Below, piece by piece: positions 7,335 to 15,595 of a DNA stretch of 64,000 bases. Source of the stretch: Chryseobacterium defluvii (GTDB lineage: Bacteria > Bacteroidota > Bacteroidia > Flavobacteriales > Weeksellaceae). A model generated the notes under the pieces. The model made no database searches, was not told where the DNA came from, and worked only from the letters and a program-made list of their open reading frames with translations. Location of the stretch: NCBI RefSeq assembly GCF_003634775.1, contig NZ_RBXB01000003.1, positions 558,001 to 622,000 on the forward strand, read 5' to 3'. Both the position numbers and the translations under genes were made by a program. Positions within the stretch are counted from its first letter, which is position 1; the number at the start of each line of letters is the position of its first letter.

Positions 7335-8189
7335 ATGGCATTCGACTGGTTTAAAAGAAAAGCAAAAAACATTACTACCTCTACTGATGAAAAAAAGGAT
7401 GTTCCCAAAGGACTTTGGCATCAGACTCCATCAGGAAAGATTGTGGAGCATGAGGAACTGAAGAGAAATAATTATGTTTCTCCTGAAGATGGATTTCATG
7501 TAAGAATAGGAAGTGCAGAATTTTTTGACATCCTTTTTGACGAAGGGAAATTCACTGAACTAGACGCTAATGTTGAAAGTATTGATATCCTGAACTTTAA
7601 AGACACTAAACCTTATGTTGACCGTCTAAAAGAGGTAAAAGCCAAAACTAAGCTTACAGATTCCATCAGAAATGCTGTAGGAACTGTAAACGGAACCCAA
7701 ATGGTGGTTTCCTGTATGGACTTTGCTTTTATCGGTGGATCTTTAGGTTCGGTAATGGGAGAAAAAATCAGAAGAGCGGTAGATTACTGTATCGCCAATA
7801 AACTTCCTTATATGATCATCTGCCAATCCGGTGGAGCAAGAATGCAGGAAGCAACCTATTCTTTGATGCAGCTGGCAAAAGTACAGGCAAAGCTTGCTCA
7901 GCTTTCAGAAGCAGGGCTTTTGTATATCGCTTACCTTTGTGACCCGACATTCGGAGGAATTACAGCTTCTTTCGCTATGACAGCGGATATTATCATGGCT
8001 GAACCGGGAGCATTGATCGGTTTTGCAGGACCAAGAGTTATCCGTGAAACCATCGGTAGAGATTTACCGGAAGGGTTCCAGACTTCAGAATTCCTACAGG
8101 AAAAAGGATTTGTTGATTTTATCGTAAAAAGAACGGAAATCAAAGATACAGTAGCCAAAACAGTTAACTTATTAGCTGTAAATGCTTAA
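7335..8189 (+). CDS. accD: Acetyl-CoA carboxylase carboxyltransferase subunit beta (no zinc ribbon cysteines)
   Basis: A 284-residue AccD, the subunit that with AccA transfers carboxyl from biotin to acetyl-CoA to make malonyl-CoA for fatty acid synthesis. Crotonase-fold signatures are clear: [16 protein letters not shown] (~residues 130-145), [18 protein letters not shown] (~160-177) and [17 protein letters not shown] (~220-236). The N-terminal region aligns with the E. coli zinc ribbon ([20 protein letters not shown]). However, all four zinc cysteines are replaced: the first CxxC corresponds to TPSG and the second to SPED. The alpha subunit is not in this window. A TATAAATG start follows AT-rich repeats. 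Confidence 0.93.
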   Translation: MAFDWFKRKAKNITTSTDEKKDVPKGLWHQTPSGKIVEHEELKRNNYVSPEDGFHVRIGSAEFFDILFDEGKFTELDANVESIDILNFKDTKPYVDRLKEVKAKTKLTDSIRNAVGTVNGTQMVVSCMDFAFIGGSLGSVMGEKIRRAVDYCIANKLPYMIICQSGGARMQEATYSLMQLAKVQAKLAQLSEAGLLYIAYLCDPTFGGITASFAMTADIIMAEPGALIGFAGPRVIRETIGRDLPEGFQTSEFLQEKGFVDFIVKRTEIKDTVAKTVNLLAVNA

Positions 8190-8211
8190 ATTTTGTAACA
8201 AAAAATAGATG

Positions 8212-8240
8212 ATCTCTCTCTAATTAGGGAGAGATTTTTA
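8212..8240 (+). terminator. Rho-independent-type hairpin directly before the next start codon
   Basis: ATCTCTCTCTAA and TTAGGGAGAGAT (8212-8235) pair over 12 bases with one G-T wobble, followed by TTTTTATTT. The T tract ends three bases before the ATG at 8244. Confidence 0.65.
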
Positions 8241-8243
8241 TTT

Positions 8244-8756
8244 ATGAGAACTTTCAACATATTTTTCAGGACCATCCGGACGCTGAGTTTCAAAAAAATT
8301 CTTCGGCTGCTATCCCTTGTTCTTCCTCATCCTCTTTTTTCGTTACTCAGCTTATATGCTACTGTAAAAGCATTTTCTATTGCTCAAAAAAGATTTCCGG
8401 ATACAGCTTCCAGCAACGGAGTGGGTAATGCTTTCAGACATGCGCTTTGGTGTTGTTTGATCATGATGTACTGCTGTAAGGTTTCTTCCCCTCAAAAAGC
8501 ACTTGATTTCTGTAAAAGAATAACAGATATGCATGAGGAACTCTTTCCCAATGAGCCGCTGGAAACCAAAATGGATCTTCATAATAACAAAATAGGCATG
8601 GATTATTTTATGGAGCTACTCCCCGGGATACACCGCCAGTTTTTTGAAAAAGGATTTTTTATTGATGCCCTGATGAAAAAATCAGAAAACGCAAAAATCT
8701 TAAAAAGCCTGGACGATAATTTTGAAGGTGATTTGGTATATCTTCAGGATAAGTAG
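8244..8756 (+). CDS. DUF6973-like protein, function unknown
   Basis: A 170-residue protein whose middle contains NGVGNAFRHALWCCLIMM (~residues 58-75), an HE pair in TDMHEELFPNEP (~98-109) and MDLHNNKIGMDYF (~114-126). The spaced motifs N.FRHALW, HE and DLHNN.G resemble the DUF6973 group seen across Bacteroidota, and the conserved His/Asp/Asn positions look like a metal site. The N-terminal 45 residues are basic and hydrophobic (RTIRTLSFKKILRLLSLVL) and could associate with the membrane. The ATG lies immediately downstream of a terminator-like hairpin, so its transcription start is unclear. Confidence 0.65.
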   Translation: MRTFNIFFRTIRTLSFKKILRLLSLVLPHPLFSLLSLYATVKAFSIAQKRFPDTASSNGVGNAFRHALWCCLIMMYCCKVSSPQKALDFCKRITDMHEELFPNEPLETKMDLHNNKIGMDYFMELLPGIHRQFFEKGFFIDALMKKSENAKILKSLDDNFEGDLVYLQDK

Positions 8757-8812
8757 TTTTTCGTAACATTAATTTTATTATCTTTTCTCAAATTTTTAAT
8801 TCAAACAAATAA

Positions 8813-10216
8813 ATGGTTCTCAGCAGAATTTGGTCGGCTTTCATCATCATCGCCATTGCTATTGCAAGTATAAAATATATTTCCTCAGGTAATTACAAGA
8901 CCATTTTCAATGATATGGTGGTTGGAAAAGGTGGTGATACGGTACGGATTGCCACTCAGAAAATGAATACGCTTTCTCCTGTTATCAGAGACAGCCTGAT
9001 GAAAAAGCCAGATTTTGCAGACAACAGAATTCATTATAAAACAGATTCTTTACAACAAGATGTAAAAGTCTATCGAGTTCAGGAAGCAGACGGAGTCATC
9101 GGGACTTCTGAAACCGCAGTGAAAATCTGTATTGGTTTGATCGGAATTATGACCCTGTTCATGGGATTCATGAGTATTGCTGAAAAAGCCGGAGGAATTA
9201 ATCTTCTGAGCCGTTTCATTCAGCCTTTCTTTTCAAAGCTTTTTCCGGATATTCCTAAAAATCATCCCGCTTTCGGACATATGCTGATGAATTTCAGTGC
9301 CAATCTTTTGGGGCTGGATAATGCTGCAACTCCTTTTGGCTTAAAAGCAATGGAAAGTTTACAGACTTTAAATCCTAATAAGGATACTGCAAGCAATTCA
9401 CAGATTATGTTCCTTTGTCTCCATGCAGGAGGAATGACTTTAATTCCCGTTTCTATTATTGCGATAAGAGCCTCGATGGGCTCTAAAACGCCGACAGATA
9501 TTTTCCTTCCCTGTATGATTGCTACTTTTGCAGCTACTTTAGCGGCAATGATTATTGTTTCTCTGTATCAGAAGATCAACTTGCTTCGTCCGGTTGTTAT
9601 TGGGTATGTAGGAGGAATTTCTGCAATCATTGCTCTTTTAGTACTCTATCTGGTACAGCTTAGCAAAGACGAATTGGATACGTTCAGCAAGATTTTAAGT
9701 AATGGGCTTATTCTGTTTATTTTCTTAGCGATTGTCCTTGGAGCTGTCTATAAAAAGATTAACGTATTTGATGCTTTTATTGATGGGGCAAAAGAAGGTT
9801 TCACTACCTGTGTAAAGATTATCCCTTATTTAGTCGGGATGTTGATCGCCATTTCTCTTTTAAGAACATCGGGGGTCTTTGAAGTGATCATCGACGGAAT
9901 GAAGTGGGTTGCTAATGTCGCCAACCTTGACACTCGGTTTGTAGATGGTCTTCCGACCGCCTTAATCAAGCCTTTATCCGGTTCCGGAGCGAGAGGAATG
10001 ATGGTGGATACGATGGCTACATTTGGAGCAGATAGTTTCCAGGGAAAATTGGCAGCTGTTCTTCAGGGAAGCTCAGATACGACATTCTACGTGATTGCGG
10101 TTTATTTTGGAGCCGTGGCCGTTAAAAATACCAGATACACGGTAGTTGCCATGCTTCTGGCCGATTTAGTGGGTATTATCACATCAATTGCTTTAGCTTA
10201 TCTGTTTTTTGCATAA
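8813..10216 (+). CDS. Fused SpmA-SpmB nucleoside-recognition membrane protein
   Basis: A 467-residue polytopic inner-membrane protein with two Gate/nucleoside-recognition domains. The first (~residues 95-245) includes FMGFMSIAEKAGGINLLSRF, then LMNFSANLLGLDNAATPFGL and AGGMTLIPVSIIAIRASMG; this is SpmA-like. The second (~310-460) includes IDGAKEGFTTCVKIIPYLVGML, IKPLSGSGARGMMVDT and LQGSSDTTFYVIAVYFGAV; this is SpmB-like. In Bacillus SpmA and SpmB are separate and act in spore-core dehydration, but this lineage does not sporulate, so a general transport role is likely. The next gene starts one base after its stop. Confidence 0.85.
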   Translation: MVLSRIWSAFIIIAIAIASIKYISSGNYKTIFNDMVVGKGGDTVRIATQKMNTLSPVIRDSLMKKPDFADNRIHYKTDSLQQDVKVYRVQEADGVIGTSETAVKICIGLIGIMTLFMGFMSIAEKAGGINLLSRFIQPFFSKLFPDIPKNHPAFGHMLMNFSANLLGLDNAATPFGLKAMESLQTLNPNKDTASNSQIMFLCLHAGGMTLIPVSIIAIRASMGSKTPTDIFLPCMIATFAATLAAMIIVSLYQKINLLRPVVIGYVGGISAIIALLVLYLVQLSKDELDTFSKILSNGLILFIFLAIVLGAVYKKINVFDAFIDGAKEGFTTCVKIIPYLVGMLIAISLLRTSGVFEVIIDGMKWVANVANLDTRFVDGLPTALIKPLSGSGARGMMVDTMATFGADSFQGKLAAVLQGSSDTTFYVIAVYFGAVAVKNTRYTVVAMLLADLVGIITSIALAYLFFA

Positions 10217-10217
10217 A

Positions 10218-10523
10218 ATGAAAAAAGAACGTCAAAATATTTTTGAAAAATTCACCGAAGTTATGGGAGGCATCCGGGTTTTCCTGTCTCCATTCTTGAT
10301 TGCGGGAATAATTGCTGCTATTATATATTTTTCCAATCCCAATACAGTAACTTTAATGATTGCTATTGCTATTATATTGTTAGGAACTATTCTGGGATTA
10401 AAACTCGCTGGCAGAATCCATAAAAGTAAAGAAGGTACGATGAACTTTATTTCCCGCACGGATGCAACCCCGGATATTGATGAATTAGTAAACAGAAAAG
10501 AAAAAGAAGATGATCCAAGATAA
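10218..10523 (+). CDS. Small membrane protein, function unknown
   Basis: A 101-residue protein starting MKKERQNIFEKFTEVMGG. It has two predicted membrane segments (~22-40, FLSPFLIAGIIAAIIYF; ~47-65, VTLMIAIAIILLGTILGL) and a polar Lys/Asp-rich C-terminal tail. The ATG at 10218 directly follows the SpmAB stop (10214-10216). The last 14 bases overlap the following gene. This tight packing shows a three-gene operon. No family was recognised with confidence. Confidence 0.7.
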   Translation: MKKERQNIFEKFTEVMGGIRVFLSPFLIAGIIAAIIYFSNPNTVTLMIAIAIILLGTILGLKLAGRIHKSKEGTMNFISRTDATPDIDELVNRKEKEDDPR

Positions 10524-10902
10524 AGACTTCACATTAAGGCTTATCCGCCAGTTAACTCAAGCTTTGGAAAAACTGATCTTAGATAAACCTGAAGAAAGTT
10601 TAATGCAAAAAGAACTGGACTTTGATTCTTTGATGAAAGATATTTTCAAGATGAACTTCTCAGATGTCTCCTCTAAAACAAAAGAAGAACTGATTGAAAT
10701 GGTCAATGAGAGACAGGAAAGAGATCACAAAGATTATTACGAAATGCTTGGAAACCTTTTTTATTTTAAAGGAAGAGAATCCAATAATACTGACTTTCTG
10801 GATAAGGCAAAAACATTCTACGAAAGGTATCTTCAGACAAGCGGAATCTTTGCTCTTCAGGTTATCAACAGAATCAACGAAATAAAAAAAGCACTTGAAT
10901 AA
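10510..10902 (+). CDS. DUF6483-like helical protein
   Basis: A 130-residue, mostly helical cytosolic protein: MIQDKDFTLRLIRQLTQALEKLIL opens it and KAKTFYERYLQTSG is near the end. The N-terminal pattern (DF..R.I.Q..Q.L...L) resembles DUF6483, and the C-terminal half could form a TPR-like pair of helices. It overlaps the preceding membrane-protein gene by 14 bases, so translation is probably coupled. A bidirectional terminator begins within its last codons. Confidence 0.65.
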   Translation: MIQDKDFTLRLIRQLTQALEKLILDKPEESLMQKELDFDSLMKDIFKMNFSDVSSKTKEELIEMVNERQERDHKDYYEMLGNLFYFKGRESNNTDFLDKAKTFYERYLQTSGIFALQVINRINEIKKALE

Positions 10903-10917
10903 AGTGCTTTTGCTTTT
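10885..10917. terminator. Bidirectional terminator between convergent operons
   Basis: AAAAGCACTT (10887-10896) pairs with AAGTGCTTTT (10902-10911) around the loop GAATA. T runs are present on both strands. It separates the SpmAB operon (plus) from the TonB-like operon (minus). Confidence 0.8.
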
Positions 10918-10920
10918 ATA

Positions 10921-11805
10921 TTAGAATGTAATTTTATAGGTTCCGGTGGATGAAACATTGGCTTTTTCGGCCTTTACATATTTCTTAACCCAGGAAACTG
11001 AAGTTGAAGATACGCAGGGATCCGATACTCCGCCTACCCTCCTTGCAAATACTACGTTGCCTGCTTTATCCACAGTATATGCAATTGTAATAGAACCGCT
11101 CGCAGTACAATTATGTGATGGCTGTGCCCCTCCCCTTCCCATAGTTCCGGGAATATATCCAACAAGCTTTCTATCTATTCCTACTTTACTGTCTCCGTTT
11201 CCGTCACCACCTAGAGGATCTCCGGCATTTCCTATTCCGGTTCCGGTTCCCTGGCTTCCTGCTTTTGTACCTCTACCCCGTATAAGGTTTCCTATGGCAG
11301 CATTTCCTTTTCCGTCACCAGTTCCTGTTTTGGAATTTGCCGTTGTAGCACCTGATTTTTTAGTATTTTTAGTAGCGCTTGTACTCGTCGATGTTTTCTT
11401 ACTGCTTGATTTTGATTCTTCTTTTTTAGGAACACTGACCTTAGAGTTGTTTCCCGTTATAATCTTTTCTTTAGCTTCTGATTTTTTGGTTTCTGACTGT
11501 GGTTCTGGCTTAATTACCGTTTTGGTTTCAGGAACAGCCGCTTCAACAGGCTCCGGAGTTACTTCTTCTGTAGCAGCAGCTAAACTTCCCGGTTGATCGG
11601 CCGGTTCTTCCATGCCGTTTCCATTTCTGTTGTCCCCGAAATTAACAAGCATTGTCGTCACAATTTCAGGCTCCTGCTCCAATTCTGGTTTTAATTTATA
11701 CAGAAAAACAAAAAGCAAAATAGCAGACCAGATCAGAATAGAAAGTATTCCACTTTTTATCCTGTCTCTGTTTTGTTCGTTTTTGCTTATGATATAACTT
11801 TTCAT
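10921..11805 (-). CDS. TonB-like energy transducer
   Basis: A 294-residue protein with one N-terminal membrane helix (SGILSILIWSAILLFVFLY, ~20-38). A long low-complexity linker follows: first Pro/Glu/Lys rich (~50-120), then Ser/Thr/Lys rich, then Gly rich (GSQGTGTGIGNAGDPLGGDG, ~180-200). The compact C-terminal domain (~215-294) carries a TonB-like beta pattern (GSITIAYTVDKAGNVVFAR). This layout spans the periplasm and delivers proton-motive energy to outer-membrane receptors. Two cysteines (HNCTASG and DPCVSST) bracket the C-terminal domain and may form a disulfide. It follows exbD by 26 bases. The Gly-rich coding strand leaves a long stop-free frame on the opposite strand that is not a gene. 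Confidence 0.8.
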   Translation of the reverse strand: MKSYIISKNEQNRDRIKSGILSILIWSAILLFVFLYKLKPELEQEPEIVTTMLVNFGDNRNGNGMEEPADQPGSLAAATEEVTPEPVEAAVPETKTVIKPEPQSETKKSEAKEKIITGNNSKVSVPKKEESKSSSKKTSTSTSATKNTKKSGATTANSKTGTGDGKGNAAIGNLIRGRGTKAGSQGTGTGIGNAGDPLGGDGNGDSKVGIDRKLVGYIPGTMGRGGAQPSHNCTASGSITIAYTVDKAGNVVFARRVGGVSDPCVSSTSVSWVKKYVKAEKANVSSTGTYKITF

Positions 11806-11831
11806 TTTATTTGATTCCTGTTGATACAGGC

Positions 11832-12230
11832 TTATTTATCTTTCACGGTTGCAATGGCAATATTAAACTTATATTTTTCAGCAATCTCCATCACAAAAAC
11901 AACGTCTTTATGCATGGTATTTTCATCTGCCCGGATCGTAAAAGACTTATTGGTCTGATTGGCTAAGCTATTGGCAATCTTTTGTTCCAGCTGTTCTCTT
12001 GCCACCGGCTGATCATCTACATAATAGGTTCCGTCCGGCTTTATACTCACTGTTAACGGATTAGGAATATTATCATCAACAGCTCCGGTTTTAGGTAATT
12101 TAACATCAATCGCACTTTGATTGGCGGCGGATGAAGTTACCATAAAAAAGATCAGCATCAGCAAGATAACGTCTGTCATCGCTGCCAAACTGAATTCCGG
12201 GTTTGCCTTATTTCTTCTTTGAATTTTCAT
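11832..12230 (-). CDS. exbD: ExbD/TolR biopolymer transport protein
   Basis: A 132-residue protein of the ExbD/TolR family. The N-terminus is cytosolic and basic (MKIQRRNKANPEFSLAAMTD). A single membrane helix (VILLMLIFFMVTSSA) carries the essential Asp at its start (AMTDVILLM), the residue thought to conduct protons. The periplasmic domain ends with AEKYKFNIAIATVKDK. It lies between exbB (60 bases upstream) and the TonB-like gene. It works as part of the stator that converts proton flow into movement of the TonB-like partner. The symbol is used in the family sense; TolR is the alternative. Confidence 0.88.
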   Translation of the reverse strand: MKIQRRNKANPEFSLAAMTDVILLMLIFFMVTSSAANQSAIDVKLPKTGAVDDNIPNPLTVSIKPDGTYYVDDQPVAREQLEQKIANSLANQTNKSFTIRADENTMHKDVVFVMEIAEKYKFNIAIATVKDK

Positions 12231-12290
12231 CTGTTTATTTTTATTATTTTTTAATTTGTCAGATGGAACCTTTCGGTTTCATAACAAAGA

Positions 12291-12995
12291 TTATAAAGGT
12301 TTATTGATTATATCTAAAAATTCTCCGGACATGTTTTGAGCCCTCAACACAAACTTATCTATTCTCGTTAAAAGCAGGTTATAGAAAAAGTTGGCAGGAA
12401 TGGCCACTGCAAGCCCTACAGCCGTCTGCCCTAATGCCGTATAAATACCTTCGGAAAGTGTTTTAGGAGAAAATGATCCTGTTGCATGGGATAAGTTAAA
12501 AAATGCTATAATCATCCCGATTACTGTACCCAAAAGTCCTAACATCGGAGCTATACTCGGCACAACAGCTAAAAGATTAAGATTTTTCTCCATATTCGCT
12601 ACTTCTACCTGTGCCTGTGCTTCCATGGCACTCACAATATCAGAAACAGGTCTTCCCAGCCTGGAAATCCCCTTTTCCAAAATCCGTCCTTCAGGAGAGT
12701 TTTGTCTTTTACAATAGTCTGCTGCAGATTCTATTCTTCCTTCTTTGATGAAGTCTTCAATATTATCCATAAAATTGGAATCCGTTTTTGATGTCAGTCT
12801 TTTGATAAAGAAAAATCTTTCAAAAAACAGATATACCGAAAATATACCAAGCAATAATACGGTTACCATTACTATTTTGGCGAAGGCCCCACCATGGAAC
12901 ATGATTTTCCAAAAAGAGAATTCTAAATCGTCCGTTGCCGCTGCAGGTGCAGTAATTTGAGCAAATAAAATCTGAGTAAGTTCCGTTAACAGCAT
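12291..12995 (-). CDS. exbB: ExbB/TolQ/MotA-type proton channel protein
   Basis: A 234-residue inner-membrane protein with three predicted helices: ~35-55 (IVMVTVLLLGIFSVYLFFERF), ~140-165 (LAVVPSIAPMLGLLGTVIGMI) and ~185-210 (TALGQTAVGLAVAIPANFFYN). The second and third contain the family signature GLLGTV.G and the conserved TA.G...A.P. It forms the pentameric stator around ExbD. It is the first gene of the exbB-exbD-tonB-like operon. A TAttTTTG element sits at 13025-13032 on the minus strand, about 30 bases before the ATG. Confidence 0.92.
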   Translation of the reverse strand: MLLTELTQILFAQITAPAAATDDLEFSFWKIMFHGGAFAKIVMVTVLLLGIFSVYLFFERFFFIKRLTSKTDSNFMDNIEDFIKEGRIESAADYCKRQNSPEGRILEKGISRLGRPVSDIVSAMEAQAQVEVANMEKNLNLLAVVPSIAPMLGLLGTVIGMIIAFFNLSHATGSFSPKTLSEGIYTALGQTAVGLAVAIPANFFYNLLLTRIDKFVLRAQNMSGEFLDIINKPL

Positions 12996-13024
12996 TAAAG
13001 TGTATTTTTTTATGGTTTAAACGA

Positions 13025-13032
13025 CAAAAATA
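13025..13032 (-). promoter_or_regulatory. -7 element (TAttTTTG) for the exbB operon
   Basis: On the minus strand TATTTTTG matches TAnnTTTG, about 30 bases upstream of the exbB ATG. No convincing -33 TTTG was seen at the usual distance. Confidence 0.45.
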
Positions 13033-13165
13033 AAGGAATATTATTAATTGGTCTCTTAAAAATTGCTTAAAAACAACTTAAAATTATGTTATAACATAAA
13101 AGCAAATTTCTTTCCAAAAACAGGTTTGAAAAGAAATTCGATATAAAAAAATATTGATGGACAAA

Positions 13166-13627
13166 TTATTCTTCGTCTACTTCAATATCGTCTTGCTTAA
13201 ATTCACATTTTAATCTGAAAGGAATCGGAGTATCTGATCCTGTGTAAAAATCATCAATCGTTCCCTTCCATATCACCTGAAGTTCACCTTCTTCATTCCT
13301 CTCGAACAAAAGTTCATTATCATAAATATAGGCGTCCTCGTCATCAAAAAGATCTACTTCCGTGTATGTTTCATCATCGGTATCCGTGATCTGAATTGTT
13401 TTTCCTTCAATTTCCCCAGATTCAATAGGGAAATCAAAAACTTCAAGCGAAAGCTGAGGAAAATTATATTGCAAAGAATCATCATCCACATGATCCAAAC
13501 TGTCATCCGTGATAATTTCAACCTCAAGAAAGTGTTGCTGGTTACTATAGACTGCTTTACAATAAGTGTTTCTGATATTGTATTTTAGCGTTTCTTCCGG
13601 GTGGTAAATCTTTAAAATCCCTTTCAT
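13166..13627 (-). CDS. Acidic protein, function unknown
   Basis: A 153-residue, strongly acidic protein (many Asp/Glu runs such as DDDEDAY-type segments) with no signal peptide or membrane helix. It starts MKGILKIYHPEETLKYNIRN and alternates beta-strand-like segments (HFLEVEIITDD, LSLEVFDFPIESG, GELQVIWKGTIDDFYTG) with acidic loops. It ends in KQDDIEVDEE. No family was recognised. It is transcribed away from the downstream DUF885 gene and is separated from exbB by 170 bases of AT-rich DNA with no other gene. Confidence 0.65.
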   Translation of the reverse strand: MKGILKIYHPEETLKYNIRNTYCKAVYSNQQHFLEVEIITDDSLDHVDDDSLQYNFPQLSLEVFDFPIESGEIEGKTIQITDTDDETYTEVDLFDDEDAYIYDNELLFERNEEGELQVIWKGTIDDFYTGSDTPIPFRLKCEFKQDDIEVDEE

Positions 13628-13768
13628 TGTGTCTTAAAAAAAGAACTGTAATAATATGAGTGTTAAACGTTTTCAACAAAGATAAAAAATTGATTGAATG
13701 TGAAAAATATTTTGAAAAAATAATTTTGAAAATAAGCTCTACAGGCCTCCCGTTATCTTAATATTACT

Positions 13769-13776
13769 TACTTTTG
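13769..13776 (+). promoter_or_regulatory. -7 element (TActTTTG) for the DUF885 gene
   Basis: TACTTTTG matches TAnnTTTG, 20 bases before the ATG at 13797. Confidence 0.5.
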
Positions 13777-13796
13777 TTTTCATAAAGATCCTGAAA

Positions 13797-15593
13797 ATGA
13801 AAAATATTTTATCCAGATGTATCCTCGGTATAAGCCTTGCAATCAGCTTGGTTTCTTGTAAAAAATCCGATTCTCCCCTAACTAAAGTAACTCCAACCAA
13901 TTTGGATTCCATTGCTTCAAATTATTATGAGCAATATCTTAAATTATATCCTCTAGATGCTACTTCTCAGGGAGATACAAGATACAACGATCAACTGCCT
14001 ATTAATATTGATAAAGATTTTATTTCAGGTGAAATTGCTTTTTACAATTCGGTTCAGAAACAATTGGAGCAGGTAGATTACAAAAGCTTATCAGATGAAG
14101 ACAAAGTAGTATATGATGTTCTTGATTATACTCTGAAAGATAAAATCGAAGCCTATGCTTATCATCCCGAATATATTCCGTTTACTCAATTTGGCGGACT
14201 ACCGCTTACTTTTCCTTTATACGGAAGCGGACAGGGAAGCCAGCCATTCAAAACAGAGAAAGATTATGATGACTGGTTGAAAAGAATGGAAAAGTTCCCG
14301 GAATGGATGGATGCTGCCATCGAAAATTTCCGTGAAGGGATCAACAATAAAGTGGTTCTTCCTAAGAAACTGGTGGTTAAAATGATTCCTCAAATGAAAT
14401 CCGAAGAGATCGTTACTCCGGATTTTGAGAAAAATATTTTCTATGGCCCTATCAAGAATTTCCCGAAAGATTTTACCGCAGATCAGAAAGATAAATACAT
14501 TACTCTTTATAAAAATGCCATTTCCAAAAAGATCATTCCTGCTTATATGAAAATGGGAAATTTCCTTCAGACCGAATACCTGCCTAAATCAAGAGAAACA
14601 GACGGTTACAACAGCTTACCTAAAGGAAATGATATTTATAAATATTATGTAAAAAGCTGGACAACAACGGATAAATCTCCTGAAGAGATCAACAAGATAG
14701 GGTTACAGCAGGTGGCAATGCTTCGTGCTGAAATGGAAAAAGTAAAACAACAGGTTGGTTTCTCCGGGTCGCTGGAAGAATTCATCAATTTTGTAAAAAC
14801 AGATCCCAAAGCAATGCCTTACAAAACTTCAAAAGAAGTTTTAGATGGCTTTAACGGAATTCTGGCTAAAATCACTCCGAAACTGAAAACAATGTTCAGC
14901 GTAACCCCAAAAACCAAGTTTGAAATCAGACAAACGGAAAAATTCAGGGAAGCCAGTGCAAGTGCCGAATATATTCAAGGAACTCCCGACGGTAAAAGAC
15001 CGGGAATTTTCTACGTCCCTCTTCCTGATCCTTCCAAGTTTAATGTAACTTCAGGAATGGAGTCTCTTTTTCTTCATGAAGCTATTCCGGGACATCATTA
15101 CCAGGTTTCCCTTCAACAGGAAAATACAAAGCTTCCTAAGTTTATGAGATTCGGATGGTTTGGAGCGTATGGAGAAGGATGGGCCCATTACTGTGAAACA
15201 TTAGGTCCGGAATTCGGGCTGTATACAGACCCTTACCAGAAAATGGGATATTTAAGTGATCAGATGTTGAGAGCAGTGAGATTGGTTGTTGACACCGGAT
15301 TACATACCGGAAAAATGACAAGAGAAGAGGCTATAAAATATTATCTTAACAATATTTCTGATTCAGAAGAAAATGCAATTTCTGCCATTGAAAGATATAT
15401 GGCGATGCCGGGACAGGCATTGGGTTATAAAATAGGCTCCCTGAAAATATTAGAATTACGAAGTAAATACCAAAAGGAATTAGGTAATAAATTCAGCTTG
15501 GCAAGCTTCCATGATGAGATTTTAAGTCAGGGATGTCTTCCGTTGGATGTTTTGAACAGGAAAATGGAGCTTTGGGCGAAGAAGCAGAAATAA
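13797..15593 (+). CDS. DUF885-family lipoprotein, probable metallopeptidase
   Basis: A 598-residue protein with a lipoprotein signal peptide (ILGISLAISLVSCKKSD; lipobox Cys ~22). The DUF885 domain fills the rest. The key motif is LHEAIPGHHYQVSLQ (~residues 426-440), a HExxxxHH variant of a zinc-protease site, followed by GEGWAHYCETLG (~457-468) with the likely third ligand Glu. Its place in the cell is a membrane facing the periplasm. Substrates of this family are poorly known. Length fits the family (about 560-620). The adjacent DinB-like gene starts two bases after its stop. Confidence 0.85.
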   Translation: MKNILSRCILGISLAISLVSCKKSDSPLTKVTPTNLDSIASNYYEQYLKLYPLDATSQGDTRYNDQLPINIDKDFISGEIAFYNSVQKQLEQVDYKSLSDEDKVVYDVLDYTLKDKIEAYAYHPEYIPFTQFGGLPLTFPLYGSGQGSQPFKTEKDYDDWLKRMEKFPEWMDAAIENFREGINNKVVLPKKLVVKMIPQMKSEEIVTPDFEKNIFYGPIKNFPKDFTADQKDKYITLYKNAISKKIIPAYMKMGNFLQTEYLPKSRETDGYNSLPKGNDIYKYYVKSWTTTDKSPEEINKIGLQQVAMLRAEMEKVKQQVGFSGSLEEFINFVKTDPKAMPYKTSKEVLDGFNGILAKITPKLKTMFSVTPKTKFEIRQTEKFREASASAEYIQGTPDGKRPGIFYVPLPDPSKFNVTSGMESLFLHEAIPGHHYQVSLQQENTKLPKFMRFGWFGAYGEGWAHYCETLGPEFGLYTDPYQKMGYLSDQMLRAVRLVVDTGLHTGKMTREEAIKYYLNNISDSEENAISAIERYMAMPGQALGYKIGSLKILELRSKYQKELGNKFSLASFHDEILSQGCLPLDVLNRKMELWAKKQK

Positions 15594-15595
15594 AA

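Noticed and set aside
10946-11596. A 216-codon plus-strand frame opposite the TonB-like gene.
   Set aside because: The Gly/Ser/Thr-rich codons of the real gene leave few stops on the other strand; the translation is Pro/Val/Phe-rich and unlike a protein family.
15533-15595. An upstream start for the DinB-like protein inside the DUF885 gene.
   Set aside because: The two ATG codons at 15596-15601 directly follow the DUF885 stop and give the expected domain length.
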